Shown here: positions 52,703 to 62,604 of the stretch, piece after piece
Layout of the letters: each line of letters starts with the position of its first letter
How positions within the stretch are numbered: position 1 is the first letter of the stretch
Assembly (NCBI GenBank): GCA_964291475.2
Contig: OZ220062.1
Coordinates: forward strand, 38,077 to 102,076
Length of the DNA stretch: 64,000 nucleotides
Direction of reading: 5' to 3'
Source: DAOUKH01 sp964291475
GTDB taxonomy: Bacteria; Chloroflexota; Dehalococcoidia; SHYB01
Made by a program: the position numbers and the translations under genes
The notes under the pieces: model-generated
Told to the model about the DNA's origin: nothing
The model's input: the letters and a program-made list of their open reading frames with translations, nothing else
Databases searched by the model: none

Positions 52703-52746
52703 ACCTCTTCTCCCCCGGGAGAAGGTTGAGATGAGGGGCCCCTTAT
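52703..52746 (+). repeat. Palindromic repeat P2
   Basis: TTCTCCCCCGGGAGAAGGTT then GAGATGAGGGGCCCC and ATCACCACCACC: the P2 element. Confidence 0.75.
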
Positions 52747-52823
52747 CACCACCACCGACCTTTCGAGGCGCCTGCACTGGCTGGCACTTCTGCGAAGACG
52801 CCCCGCCGCGCTACACTCCGCCC

Positions 52824-53414
52824 ATGGACGTACTCGAACACGTGCAAGCGCACATGGCCGGGCTCCCCGACAGGGTGCGGGCGCACGTCGAGCAGGTGCG
52901 GCGGCACGCGGTGGCGCTGGCGGAGTCGCACGGCCTCGACGCCACACGCGCCGACCTCGCCGCCGCCTCCCACGACGTCTGCCGCGTCGTCAAGGCCGCC
53001 GACCTCCTCGACATGGCCCGCGGCTTCGGCATACCCGTCACGCCCATCGACGAGGCCTTTCCCGTCTTCCTCCACGGCCCCGTCGGCGCCGAAGTCCTGA
53101 AGCGCGACTTCGGGTTCGACGACGAAGAGGCCCTCGACGCCGTCCGCTATCACACCATGGGCCGCGCCGGCATGACTCCGTTGGAGCGGGCCGTCTTCCT
53201 CGCCGACAAGCTCGACCCCTCGAAGATCGGGCGCTACCCCTTCCTGCCCGAGGTCGAAGCGGCGGCACACCGCGACCTCGACGAGGGGATGCTCCTCTTC
53301 ATCGACCGGCAGGCCGCGGCCTTCCTCGAACACGGCGACCTCGTGCACCCGGGGATGATCGCCGCCCGCAACGACGCCCTGCTCGCGCTGAAGGCGCGGG
53401 CCGGGTCGCCCTAG
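52824..53414 (+). CDS. YqeK-like HD-domain phosphohydrolase
   Basis: 196 residues. An HD metal-binding fold: His at HVEQVRRHAVALAES, the HD pair in AASHDVCRVV, His in AVRYHTMGRAG, and Asp in ADKLDPSKIGRYP. Resembles YqeK, which hydrolyses Ap4A into two ADP. YqeK often neighbours nadD, which is not seen here. ATG at 52824 is chosen for the first Met of the homologous region. Its stop overlaps the end of the Yip1-like gene on the other strand. Confidence 0.82.
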   Translation: MDVLEHVQAHMAGLPDRVRAHVEQVRRHAVALAESHGLDATRADLAAASHDVCRVVKAADLLDMARGFGIPVTPIDEAFPVFLHGPVGAEVLKRDFGFDDEEALDAVRYHTMGRAGMTPLERAVFLADKLDPSKIGRYPFLPEVEAAAHRDLDEGMLLFIDRQAAAFLEHGDLVHPGMIAARNDALLALKARAGSP

Positions 53415-53977
53415 CCGCCGCCTCCGCCGGCCCCGAACAGCAGGCCGAGCACGATGAAGCGGAGCACGAAGCCGGGGAGCACGGCGAGCGCCGCCCGGAA
53501 GCCGGGAATCCCCAACGCCCCCTGCACCGCGATGATCATCGTCACCACCATCCAGAGCGTGACGACGAGGCCGAGAATGCTTCCCACGCCGGGAATGCCG
53601 ATGAAGAGAAAGAGCAGTCCCGGCGCGGCGGAGAGTCCGATGGCGCCGATGAGCGGAGCGGCCAGCCTCGTGCGTTCGTCCTCCGGCGCGGCCATGATGC
53701 CGAGCACGTAGGCGCTGACCGCCTGGAGGAGCCACACCCCAGGCATCGCCACCAGCCCCGAAAGGGCCGCGACGATATTCCCTCCGCTCCCCGCCTGCTC
53801 GATGAATGCGCCGATGAGCAGCGCCACCGTCGCCATCATGACGACGGTGAACCCCTGCGCGATGGCGACGGGGTCGGCCCGAAGCTCCTCGTAGACCTCG
53901 CGGTCGAGCAGCGTGGCGCGGTACATCCGCGCGAAAAGCATCGGCGACTTGCCGCCGCCGCCGTCAGGCCTCGCCAC
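53411..53977 (-). CDS. Yip1-family membrane protein
   Basis: 188 residues from GTG at 53975-53977 (AAGGAG 10 nt upstream), or 176 from ATG at 53941. After a soluble N-terminal segment (ARMYRATLLDREVYEELRADP) come four to five hydrophobic helices, with PLIGAIGLSAAPGLLFLFIG and GVWLLQAVSAYVLG. Fits the Yip1/YIPF integral membrane fold. Converges with the HD protein gene (4-bp overlap). Unknown role. Confidence 0.78.
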   Translation of the reverse strand: MARPDGGGGKSPMLFARMYRATLLDREVYEELRADPVAIAQGFTVVMMATVALLIGAFIEQAGSGGNIVAALSGLVAMPGVWLLQAVSAYVLGIMAAPEDERTRLAAPLIGAIGLSAAPGLLFLFIGIPGVGSILGLVVTLWMVVTMIIAVQGALGIPGFRAALAVLPGFVLRFIVLGLLFGAGGGGG

Positions 53978-54247
53978 GGGCGGCCAACTCCTTGCCGCGC
54001 TTCCGCCGGGAGGCGGCGCGGTCGTCATTCTCGGTGCTGCGGCTTGGGCAGTACATCGGGCAGTCCCAGTGGCGGATTCTAGCGGCGCGGCGCGCCGGAC
54101 GCCAACGGCGGCCCAGGAATCCGCCGCGGCCCCGCCGGCGTACCTTGGGCAGGAACGCGGGCGTCCTTCCGTTGTACGGAATGGTATACTGAACGGCGCT
54201 TTGCGCTGCGCGGGCGGCGCCCGCCGTAGCGAAGGACCGATACGCTC

Positions 54248-55213
54248 TTGATCGAAGTCGAACACGTAAGCAAGTTCTTCGGCGATTTCATCGCCATCGA
54301 AGACGTTACCTTCGAAGCCGAACGCGGCGAGATCCTCGGATTCCTGGGGCCCAACGGCGCCGGGAAGACGACGACGATGCGCATCATCACCGGCTTCACT
54401 CCGCCCAGCGAGGGCACGGTGCGCGTCGCGGGGCACGACGTGCTCAACGACTCGCTCGAAGCCCGGCGCAACATCGGCTACCTGCCGGAGACGGTCCCCC
54501 TCTACACCGACATGACGGTTCGGGACTACCTCGACTTCATGGGCAGCCTGCGGCAGATGACGCCGGAGGAGCGCAAGAGCCGCTCCGACTACGTGATCGA
54601 GCGCCTCGCCATCGAGGATTACGTCAACACGTTCATCGGGCGGCTCTCGAAGGGCTACCGGCAGCGCGTCGGTCTGGCCCAGGCGATGCTCCACGAGCCC
54701 ACCGTCCTCATCCTCGACGAGCCCACCATCGGCATCGACCCGGTGCAGGTCGTCGAGACCCGCGAGCTCATCCGCGGCCTGGGCCAAGACCACACCATCG
54801 TGCTCAGCACGCACATCCTCCCCGAGGTCAGCACGATGTGCGAGCGCGTGGTGGTGATCAACGAGGGCCGCATCGTGGCCGTCGACAAGCCCGACAACCT
54901 CTCGGTCCTCTTGCGGGGGTCGGAGCAGGTCCGGCTTGAAGTGCGCGGGCCGACTCGCGACGTTTCCACCCGCTTCCGCGACCTCAACGGGGTGCGGCGG
55001 GTCGAGCGCAGCGACCTCGGCGGCGGCGTGTACAGCTACACCCTCGAATGCGAGCCGGGTTCCGACCTGAAGGAAAGCCTGGCCAAGCTCGTGATCGACC
55101 AGGGCTGGGGCCTGCAAGCCCTGGAGTCGGCCAGCATGAGCCTGGAGGACATCTTCCTCGAGCTCACCACGCGAGAGACCTCCGCCGATTCCGGCGAGAC
55201 GAAGACCTCATGA
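54248..55213 (+). CDS. ABC transporter ATP-binding protein (GldA-like)
   Basis: 321 residues from TTG. Walker A GPNGAGKTT (35-43), signature LSKGYRQRVGL, Walker B VLILDEPTIGID, H-loop STHILPEV. The C-terminal domain after residue 220 is the extra one of the GldA/NatA group. It starts an operon of ABC-2 type exporter genes; TATACT at 54185-54190 lies 58 bp upstream. Overlaps the next gene by 4 bp. Confidence 0.9.
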   Translation: MIEVEHVSKFFGDFIAIEDVTFEAERGEILGFLGPNGAGKTTTMRIITGFTPPSEGTVRVAGHDVLNDSLEARRNIGYLPETVPLYTDMTVRDYLDFMGSLRQMTPEERKSRSDYVIERLAIEDYVNTFIGRLSKGYRQRVGLAQAMLHEPTVLILDEPTIGIDPVQVVETRELIRGLGQDHTIVLSTHILPEVSTMCERVVVINEGRIVAVDKPDNLSVLLRGSEQVRLEVRGPTRDVSTRFRDLNGVRRVERSDLGGGVYSYTLECEPGSDLKESLAKLVIDQGWGLQALESASMSLEDIFLELTTRETSADSGETKTS

Positions 55214-55956
55214 ACGCCCTGCTCATCGCCAAGAAAGAGCTGCGCACCTACTTCGCGTCGCCGATCGCGTACGTGATCATGGCCGCGTTCCTCTTCTTCA
55301 CCGGCCTGCTCTTCATCGACAGTCTGAGCGGGCCGTTCCGCGAGGCCGCCCTGCGGGAGTTCTTCTCCGGCCAGGCCTCCGGCGGCATCACCACCGGCAC
55401 GGTCACCGGGGCCTTCGTCCTCCTCCTCCTCGGCCCCGTGCTCACCATGCGCCTCTTCGCCGAGGAATCGAAGCTGGGCACGCTGGAGCTCCTGCTCACC
55501 TCGCCGGTGCGCGACTTCGAGGTGGTAGCCGGCAAGTTCCTCGCCGCGCTGGGCATCGTGGCCATCCTGCTCGTCCTCACCCTCTACTACCCGATCATGC
55601 TCTTCGTCTTCGGCGATCCGGAGTTCGGCCCCGTCTTCTCCGGCTACTTCGGCCTGGTCCTGCTCGGCGCCTTCTTCATCTCCGTCGGCCTCTTCGCCTC
55701 GTCGCTGAGCAGCAGCCAGATCGTCAGCGCCGTCGTCGGCCTGGTGATCCTGCTGATGTTCTGGTTTATCGGCGAGGCGGCCGACTTCTTCCGGGGCCAG
55801 CCGGAGACCATCCTCCAGTTCGTATCGCCGCGCTCCCACTTCGATGACTTCGCGCGCGGCCTCATCTTCCTCGATTCGGTGATCTACTTCCTCGGCCTCA
55901 CCGCCATGTTCATCTTCCTCACCGTGCGCAGCCTCGAGACCAGGAGATGGCGGTAG
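55210..55956 (+). CDS. ABC-2 type permease (GldF-like)
   Basis: 248 residues. ATG at 55210 overlaps the TGA before it. Six hydrophobic helices. Early KKELRTYFASPIAYVIMAAF and the LFAEESKLGTLELLLTSPV loop are marks of the GldF/ABC-2 family. Forms an exporter with the ATPase upstream and the auxiliary protein downstream. Substrate unknown; in Bacteroidetes the counterpart has a role in gliding, but this gene set is widespread in non-gliding bacteria. Confidence 0.9.
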   Translation: MNALLIAKKELRTYFASPIAYVIMAAFLFFTGLLFIDSLSGPFREAALREFFSGQASGGITTGTVTGAFVLLLLGPVLTMRLFAEESKLGTLELLLTSPVRDFEVVAGKFLAALGIVAILLVLTLYYPIMLFVFGDPEFGPVFSGYFGLVLLGAFFISVGLFASSLSSSQIVSAVVGLVILLMFWFIGEAADFFRGQPETILQFVSPRSHFDDFARGLIFLDSVIYFLGLTAMFIFLTVRSLETRRWR

Positions 55957-57678
55957 ATGGCGAAGAAGCGCTTTAGCGCCCTCTCCGACACCCTCACCGA
56001 GTACGTTGGCAACACCGCCGCCGCGGCCCTCGTGGGTTCTGCGATGGCGTTGGTCGCCGCCGCGGTGCTGGCCCTCGTGGCCCGCGACCTGCGGGGCGCG
56101 GCCCTCGGCCTCCTCATCGTCGGCCTGGTGCTGTTGCTGACGGCCTTCGTCTCCGGCTACTCCCAGATCCGCGCCGCCGTCATGACGCGGCGCGGCTTCT
56201 ACGGGCTCAACGCCACGGCGATGACGCTGCTCTTCCTCGCCCTCGCCGCCGTCATCATCTGGGTGGGCGCGCAGAGCAACGCCACGTGGGACGTCACCGC
56301 GACCCGGCAGTTCAGCCTCGCGCCGCAGACCGCGTCGATCCTCGACGACCTGGACACGGAAGTGCGCGCCATCGCCTTCTTCGTGCCCGGCGACGCCAAC
56401 CAGACCGCGGTGCGCTCGACGTCGCTCGACCTGCTGGAAGAGTACGGCCGGCAGTCGGGCCTGTTCTCGTTCGAGGTCGTCGACCCCGACCTGAACCCGG
56501 AGACGGCGCGAAACTTCGGCATCAACCCCAACAGCGAGCCGGGGACCGTGGTCTTCTCGTCCGGCGGCGCGCTCCAGCCGGTGAACACGCTGATCTTTCA
56601 GTCCGAAGGCGGCTTTATCCCCAACCTGAACCTGGAGAAGGACTTCAGCCAGGCCATCCTCGCGGTGACGCGGGAGCGGCAGAAGGTCGTCTACTTCACC
56701 ATCCGGCACGGCGAGCGGAACATCTCCGGCACCGACGACGCCGGCTACGGGCTCGCCCGCTTCGGTATCGAGGGCGACAACTACACCGTCCGCCCGCTGG
56801 ACATCATCACCGCCGGCACGATCCCCGACGACGCCGCGGCGGTCGTCGTCGCCGGTCCCCAGCGGGAGCTGCTCGAAGAGGAAGTCGGGCCGCTGAACGA
56901 CTACCTGCGCGGCGGGGGCAACGCCCTCTTCCTCCTCGACCCCAACCCGCCGGCGAGCTACACCGCCATCCTGGAAGAGTGGGGCGTCACCATTGGCGAG
57001 GGCACCGTCGTCGACCTCGCCAGCTCCGTCTCCAACAACACGCGCGCGCCGTTCATCGGCGAGAGCGGCTACAGCCTCCACGAGGCCCTCCGCCAGCCCG
57101 CCGACGAGATCTACAACGACGTGCGATACACCCAGATCACCCACCCGATCGACGACTTCAGCTTCTACGACCACGCCGCGGCGATCATCCCGCTCGCCGA
57201 TCAGGCCGCCGACCTCGATGCCCCCAATATCTTCTATGCGGGGAACGAGATCACCATTGCCCCCTTCCTCACGACGACGCCCGTCTTCAGTTGGCTGGAG
57301 CGCGACCCCGACACGGAGAACCTCGACGACGACGAACCCGCCGGCCCGCTCGCGATCGGCGTCACCATCGATGCCGCCGCCCCCTACGGAGCCCAGCCCG
57401 TCGAAGGCGCGCCCCGAACCAAGATCGTCGTCATCGGCGACTCCGACTTCGCCAGCAACCGCTTCTTCAGCTCCTTCAGCAACGGCGACGTCCTGCTCAA
57501 CTCGGTGAACTGGCTCACCGGCGACTTCGACCTGATCTCGGTGCGCCCCAAGCTCCGCGACGCCCGCCTGCTCATCGTCAATCAGGACGAGTGGAACTTC
57601 ATCCGCTGGTCGAGCCTGCTCATCCTGCCCATCGTCGTCGGGTTCGCCGGCGCCTTCGTGTGGTGGAGGCAGCGCTAG
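55957..57678 (+). CDS. GldG-like ABC-transporter auxiliary protein
   Basis: 573 residues. Three N-terminal helices, then a large extracytoplasmic region beginning RQFSLAPQTASILDDLDTEV, with TIRHGERNISGTDD and LLEEEVGPLNDYLRGGGNAL of the ABC_transp_aux family, and one C-terminal helix (LLILPIVVGFAGAFVWW). GldG-like proteins partner GldF. Starts at ATG 1 base after the GldF stop. Part of the operon. Confidence 0.9.
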   Translation: MAKKRFSALSDTLTEYVGNTAAAALVGSAMALVAAAVLALVARDLRGAALGLLIVGLVLLLTAFVSGYSQIRAAVMTRRGFYGLNATAMTLLFLALAAVIIWVGAQSNATWDVTATRQFSLAPQTASILDDLDTEVRAIAFFVPGDANQTAVRSTSLDLLEEYGRQSGLFSFEVVDPDLNPETARNFGINPNSEPGTVVFSSGGALQPVNTLIFQSEGGFIPNLNLEKDFSQAILAVTRERQKVVYFTIRHGERNISGTDDAGYGLARFGIEGDNYTVRPLDIITAGTIPDDAAAVVVAGPQRELLEEEVGPLNDYLRGGGNALFLLDPNPPASYTAILEEWGVTIGEGTVVDLASSVSNNTRAPFIGESGYSLHEALRQPADEIYNDVRYTQITHPIDDFSFYDHAAAIIPLADQAADLDAPNIFYAGNEITIAPFLTTTPVFSWLERDPDTENLDDDEPAGPLAIGVTIDAAAPYGAQPVEGAPRTKIVVIGDSDFASNRFFSSFSNGDVLLNSVNWLTGDFDLISVRPKLRDARLLIVNQDEWNFIRWSSLLILPIVVGFAGAFVWWRQR

Positions 57679-57754
57679 GGCCCGCAGAACCGACCAGGGC
57701 CGCCGCGCGTAGCGAGTTAAGACCAAACGGCGCAATGACCGAACGGCCTATCTC

Positions 57755-58813
57755 ATGAACTACCGCCTCACCATTGGACTCGTCGTCGCCCTCGCCATCA
57801 CGGCGGCCGTCTCCGCCATCATCGTGACCAACGACGATCCCGGCGTCCCCGACCGCGTCCGCGTCCAACGCGAGTTCTGGTATACCATCGACGACGACTC
57901 GATCAACAATGTCTCGATCCGCACCGGGGCCCAGGAACAGACCTGGGTCAGAGACGACGACCGCCGGTGGTTCTTCGACGTGATCGACGGCGACCCCGTC
58001 GACCGCGCCCGCTGGGGCGGCGTCACCCTCCTGCTCAGCGGCCCGCAGCACGTCCGCGAGCTCGCCGGCGCGGCCGCCCACCTCGACCGCTACGGCCTGG
58101 TTTCCCCGGACACCGTCATCCGGATCGGCGTCTCGGGCGGCGGGGGCGGCGTCGTGGTCCGCCTCGGCGACCGGACCCCCGACGGTGGGGAAAACTACGC
58201 CCAGAAGGACGATGACCCAGGCGTCTATCTGATCGACTCCACCTGGGCCGAAGCGCTGACGAAGCTCGTGCGCGAGCCTCCACACCAGACCCTCTGGGGC
58301 GCCGACAGCGTGGTGGAAGGGTTCAACGTCGAGCACCAAGGAACCGATCAGACGTGGGCGCTGGACGACGAAGGCAAATGGCGCTTCGACTCGCCGGAGG
58401 GCGACCTGATCGACGAGGAAGCTTGGGAAAGCGCCCTCGAGCTCCTGACCGGCCCCCGCTTCCGCTACGAGGTCGAGGACGCGCCCGAGAGCCTCGAACC
58501 CTACGGGCTCGACGAGCCGGTCGCCGTGGTCACCTTCCTCTTCAGGTCCGAATCACCGGTCGAGGTGCGTCTCGGCACCCAGACGCCCGACGGCGCGCGC
58601 CAGTACGCCCAGATCAAGGACGCCGAATCCGTCATCCTGATCGCGAGCGATTGGGGCGCCGGCCTCGCCAACCTCATTCTCGACCCGCCTCCCATCGCCC
58701 CCGCCGCCGAAGACGACGAGGACGCCGCCGAAGGCGAAGAGGGCGACGCCGCCGACGCGGACGCCGACGCGGACGCCAACGGCGAAGCCGAAGACGCCGA
58801 CAGCGACGGCTAG
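57755..58813 (+). CDS. DUF4340 protein of the exporter operon
   Basis: 352 residues. Signal anchor at the N-terminus (GLVVALAITAAVSAIIV), followed by two DUF4340 repeats: TWVRDDDRRWFFDVIDGDP and TWALDDEGKWRFDSPEGDL, each ending with a strand such as VVVRLGDRTPDGGENYAQ and VEVRLGTQTPDGARQYAQ. The C-terminal tail is highly acidic (Asp/Glu/Ala runs). Usual fourth gene of Gld-like exporter operons; the acidic tail is probably outside the membrane. Confidence 0.87.
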   Translation: MNYRLTIGLVVALAITAAVSAIIVTNDDPGVPDRVRVQREFWYTIDDDSINNVSIRTGAQEQTWVRDDDRRWFFDVIDGDPVDRARWGGVTLLLSGPQHVRELAGAAAHLDRYGLVSPDTVIRIGVSGGGGGVVVRLGDRTPDGGENYAQKDDDPGVYLIDSTWAEALTKLVREPPHQTLWGADSVVEGFNVEHQGTDQTWALDDEGKWRFDSPEGDLIDEEAWESALELLTGPRFRYEVEDAPESLEPYGLDEPVAVVTFLFRSESPVEVRLGTQTPDGARQYAQIKDAESVILIASDWGAGLANLILDPPPIAPAAEDDEDAAEGEEGDAADADADADANGEAEDADSDG

Positions 58814-58835
58814 GCGCCCGCTTCCTCCGGCCTCT

Positions 58836-59095
58836 CCCCCCAGGGAGCCCCCTATTCGACCTCCTTCCCACTGGGGAGACCTCCTTAAGCCTCTCTCCCT
58901 CTGGGAGAGACCCCCCTAAACCTCTCTCCCTCTGGGAGAGACTGAGAGAGGGTCGGGATGAGGCGGCCCCCTCCGGAACCTCTTCTCCCCACGGGAGAAG
59001 ATTGAGATGAGGGGCCCTCTCACACCCACCAACGGCTAGCACGGGGTGCCATACCGCAAGCCTCTCCCCCTCTGGGGGAGATTTGAGAGAGGGCG
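58836..59095 (+). repeat. Dense repeat cluster (four P1, one P2)
   Basis: About 260 bp made up of palindromes. P1: CCTCTCTCCCTCTGGGAGAG at 58894 and at 58919, the latter with the ACTGAGAGAGGG tail; a variant at 59062 reads CTCTCCCCCTCTGGGGGAGA. P2 at 58981: TCTTCTCCCCACGGGAGAAG and GAGATGAGGGGCC. No coding potential. Lies between convergent transcripts and probably contributes to their ends. Confidence 0.8.
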
Positions 59096-59148
59096 CGCGC
59101 CGTCATGCGCGCCAGCGCCCGCAGGGCGCTGTTTCCCCACGCGGCAGG

Positions 59149-59649
59149 CTACGCTTCCTCGATGGCGATCGACTTGATGCGGTCGCCGGGCTCGCGGGCG
59201 GAGCCTGGGTCGCGCACCGAGATCGCGTTCACCACGTCCATCCCCTCCGTCACCTTGCCGAAGACGGCGTGGCGCCCGTCGAGGTGCGGCTGCGGCCCGA
59301 AGGTGATGAAGAACTGGCTCCCGTTCGTGTTCGGGCCGGCGTTCGCCATCGACAGCGTGCCCGCCTCGTGGACCAGATCGGGGTGGAACTCATCCTCGAA
59401 ACGGTAGCCGGGACCGCCGGTGCCGGTGCCGGTGGGATCGCCGCCCTGGGCCATGAAGCCCGGAATGACGCGGTGGAAGGTGACGTCGTCGTAGAAGCCG
59501 TCCCGCGCCAGGAAGACGAAGTTGTTCACCGTCTTGGGGGCGCGGTCGGCGAAGAGCTCGACGCGGAACGAGCCGTTCTCCAGCTCGAACGTCGCGGCGT
59601 AGCTCTTGCTCGGGTCGATGGACATGGCGGGCGGTTGGTTGTACGACAC
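59149..59649 (-). CDS. Peptidyl-prolyl cis-trans isomerase, cyclophilin type (cytosolic)
   Basis: 166 residues. FHRVIPGFMAQGGDPTGTG has the catalytic Arg/Phe block, SMANAGPNTNGSQFFITFG and FGKVTEGMDVVNAI complete the cyclophilin fold. No signal sequence. Ends 62 bp from its secreted paralog on the same strand. Confidence 0.92.
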   Translation of the reverse strand: MSYNQPPAMSIDPSKSYAATFELENGSFRVELFADRAPKTVNNFVFLARDGFYDDVTFHRVIPGFMAQGGDPTGTGTGGPGYRFEDEFHPDLVHEAGTLSMANAGPNTNGSQFFITFGPQPHLDGRHAVFGKVTEGMDVVNAISVRDPGSAREPGDRIKSIAIEEA

Positions 59650-59711
59650 GGAAACTCCCTTCAGGATTGCGGCCCCCTTTGGCGAGGCCGCTACGTGGGC
59701 CTTGGGCGGCC

Positions 59712-60410
<699 letters not shown>

Positions 60411-60550
60411 CGGGGGAGCCTCCGGAAGAGCGGGCCGCGTGGCGCCGCTCGGCAGTCTGTTTCCTTCAGGACAGCGTCCGGCCATCAGGGGCCGGCGGCG
60501 TCCTATGATAGCATGGCGCGGCCTTCCGTTACTCACCCGAAAGCACCGCC

Positions 60551-61576
60551 ATGAAAGCCGTTGTACTGGAGCAGCCCGGGTCGCCCGACGGCCTCTGCCT
60601 CCAAGAGGTCGAGACGCCGCGTCCCGGCCCTCGAGAGGCCCTGGTCAAGGTCGCCGCCGCCGGCGTCTGCCACCACGACGTCGCCGTCATGCGGGGGCAA
60701 CTCCGCCGCGGCGTCAAGGAGCGCCTCATCCTCGGCCACGAGATCGCCGGCGTCGTCGAGAAGGTCGGCGCCGAGGTCGACGACCTCGTCCCCGGCGAGC
60801 GCGTCGCCTCGATTCTCACCAACTGCTGCGGTGCCTGCGAGCGCTGCCGCGCCGGCCGCGAGCACCGCTGCCTCCAGGGACATGGCATCGGCCACGGCGT
60901 CGACGGCGGCTACGCCGAGCGCGTCGCCGTCGCCTCGGCGAGCCTGGTCCGCGTCCCCGACGCCGTCCCCCTGGACCACGCCGCCGTCGCTGCCTGCCCC
61001 ATCGGCGTCGTCCTCCGCGCCGTCCGCGACCTTGCCCAACCTGAGGCGGGAGAGACCGCCGTCGTCACCGGCGCGGGAGGCGGCATCGGCATCCACGGCG
61101 TCGGCATACTGAAGGCCAAGGGAGCGCGCGTCTTCGCCGTCACGACCTCACCGGCCAAGGAAGCCGCCCTCCGCGAGGCCGGCGCCGACCACGTCATCGT
61201 CAGCACCGAACTCGACTTCCACTGGGAGGTGCTGGCCCTCACCGAAGACGCCGGCGCCGACGTCGTCCTCGACTCCCTAGGCTCGCGGGCCTTCGACGCC
61301 GCCTTCCAGAGCCTCGGCCAATACGGCCGGCTCGTCTTCATCGGAGAGATGGGCGATGGTCAGGTCGCCCTCAACCCGGCGGAGCTCCTCTTCAAGGACG
61401 CCCGCCTCATGGGCATGACGGGGGCCAACAAGGCCGACCTCATCGAGGCCCTCACCCTGATCGACACCGGCGCCGTCCGCCCCGTCGTCACCGCCTTCCC
61501 CCTCGCCGACGCCGCCCGCGTCCACCAGCTCCTCCTCGACCGCGCCGTCACCGGCCGCGCGGTGCTCATTCCTTAG
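60551..61576 (+). CDS. Zinc-dependent alcohol dehydrogenase (MDR superfamily)
   Basis: 341 residues. Catalytic zinc: Cys in AAGVCHHDVAV and His-Glu in LGHEIAGVV; structural zinc lobe CCGACERCRAGREHRC. Rossmann motif GAGGGIGIHGVG, then AVTTSPAKE suggesting NADP(H) or quinone-oxidoreductase style. Diverges from the lipoprotein cyclophilin (about 140-bp gap). Substrate unknown. Confidence 0.87.
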   Translation: MKAVVLEQPGSPDGLCLQEVETPRPGPREALVKVAAAGVCHHDVAVMRGQLRRGVKERLILGHEIAGVVEKVGAEVDDLVPGERVASILTNCCGACERCRAGREHRCLQGHGIGHGVDGGYAERVAVASASLVRVPDAVPLDHAAVAACPIGVVLRAVRDLAQPEAGETAVVTGAGGGIGIHGVGILKAKGARVFAVTTSPAKEAALREAGADHVIVSTELDFHWEVLALTEDAGADVVLDSLGSRAFDAAFQSLGQYGRLVFIGEMGDGQVALNPAELLFKDARLMGMTGANKADLIEALTLIDTGAVRPVVTAFPLADAARVHQLLLDRAVTGRAVLIP

Positions 61577-61603
61577 GGGATCGTCCCGTCCTGGGGGGCA
61601 TTA

Positions 61604-61700
61604 AACCTCTCTCCTTCTGGGAGAGACTGAGAGAGGGCCGGGGCGGGGCGCGGCGGTCTCCTCCCTCTCCCGCTGGGAGAGGGTTGGGGTGAGGGCGGGG
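61604..61700 (+). repeat. Repeat pair P1
   Basis: CCTCTCTCCTTCTGGGAGAG (61605) with the ACTGAGAGAGGG tail, and CTCCCTCTCCCGCTGGGAGA (61661) with GGGTTGGGGTGAGGG. Confidence 0.75.
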
Positions 61701-61744
61701 CGTAGGGAGGGGTGCGCCAACGTCAACGCAGCCCGCAGCCCCCT

Positions 61745-61925
61745 TTAGCCACCCTCGCGATCGGCCACCCCAGGGTCCCCGTATGCCGCGCTCCCTTGAT
61801 CCGGACCGAGCAGCTCACGCCTGACTTCATCCCAGTCAAGAACGGGATCAGCCGGGTCGCTTAGCCGGTCGAGCGCCACGGAAAGGTCGTCGAAGTCCTC
61901 CCGATGCCTCTGTAGGGGCGGACCA
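61745..61925 (-). pseudogene. Possible antitoxin-like gene fragment
   Basis: A frame ending at TAA (61745-61747) reads QRHREDFDDLSVALDRLSDP, then VLDWDEVRRELLGPD. This has the acidic helix and DWDEVRREL end of small antitoxins of the prevent-host-death/RelB kind. No good start codon with a ribosome site exists upstream; a TGA closes the frame near 61980. It may be a decayed gene or a chance frame. The rest of 61701-62002 shows nothing else. Confidence 0.3.
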
Positions 61926-62002
61926 GATGAGTTGTCAATCGAGCAGGAGCCATCCGCCTGCGGTACGCGCAGAAGGCCCCCTGGTCAAAGCACCCGCCCC
62001 GT

Positions 62003-62031
62003 TTGACCCGGCGCCGCGTCGTCCTTATCCT
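62003..62031 (+). promoter_or_regulatory. Promoter of the VOC gene
   Basis: TTGACC, 17-bp spacer, TATCCT, 27 bp before ATG at 62058. Confidence 0.5.
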
Positions 62032-62057
62032 GGCCGCCGACCGCGGAGCCGCCGACA

Positions 62058-62582
62058 ATGCGATCGACGACCTACGTCAACCACATGAACTTCGCCGTGC
62101 CGCCGGACAACCTGGAGGCGCTCGACGCCTGCATCGACGCCGTCCTGCCCTGGCAGCGTTACGTCAAGCGCGACGACCTCGTCGGCTACCGTATCGGCGG
62201 CGACGACTCCGGCTGCGTCTTCGTCCGCCCCGTCGAGGCCTGCGGCGAGATTGCCGCCGTGATGAAGCGCGTCCGCCGCAGCGTCCCCGACCTCGACCGC
62301 GCCCTCGTCTCGCTGGAACAAGGCCCCGCCGATTTCGCCGACCACTTCGGCTTCAGGGTGTCCAGCGTCGACGAGTGGGAGCGACTGCTCGCCGGCTTCG
62401 AGGCGGCGGCGCGCGACCATCCCGAATGGCAGCTCACCGTCGTCGAGGTGCACCGGCCCGGCGACGCGGACGCGGTGACCCACCGCATCTACCAGGCTTG
62501 GCTCCGCATCGGGCTCCTCGGCCCCTTCCGCAACACCTTCGAAATGCAATGCGAGAACCCCGACACCGAGCCGGCGGCCTAG
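62058..62582 (+). CDS. VOC (glyoxalase-like) family protein
   Basis: 174 residues. VNHMNFAVPPDNLEALDACID at the N-terminus (beta-alpha start of a VOC module with His), then GYRIGGDDSGCVFVRP and SLEQGPADFADHFGFRV, WLRIGLLGPFRNTFEMQ at the end. Single module; a metal site of His and Glu is plausible. It lies 22 bp before the hydrolase gene, so both are probably co-transcribed. Confidence 0.68.
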   Translation: MRSTTYVNHMNFAVPPDNLEALDACIDAVLPWQRYVKRDDLVGYRIGGDDSGCVFVRPVEACGEIAAVMKRVRRSVPDLDRALVSLEQGPADFADHFGFRVSSVDEWERLLAGFEAAARDHPEWQLTVVEVHRPGDADAVTHRIYQAWLRIGLLGPFRNTFEMQCENPDTEPAA

Positions 62583-62604
62583 GCGAACCTCCCCCGGACC
62601 ACCC

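Noticed and set aside
55036..57735. Antisense open frame of 899 codons
   Set aside because: It covers the ABC exporter genes on the opposite strand; its product is Asp/Glu/Arg-rich low complexity typical of the shadow of high-GC codon use.
58836..59095. CRISPR array
   Set aside because: Repeats are palindromes of two kinds at irregular distances, with no unique spacers of constant length.
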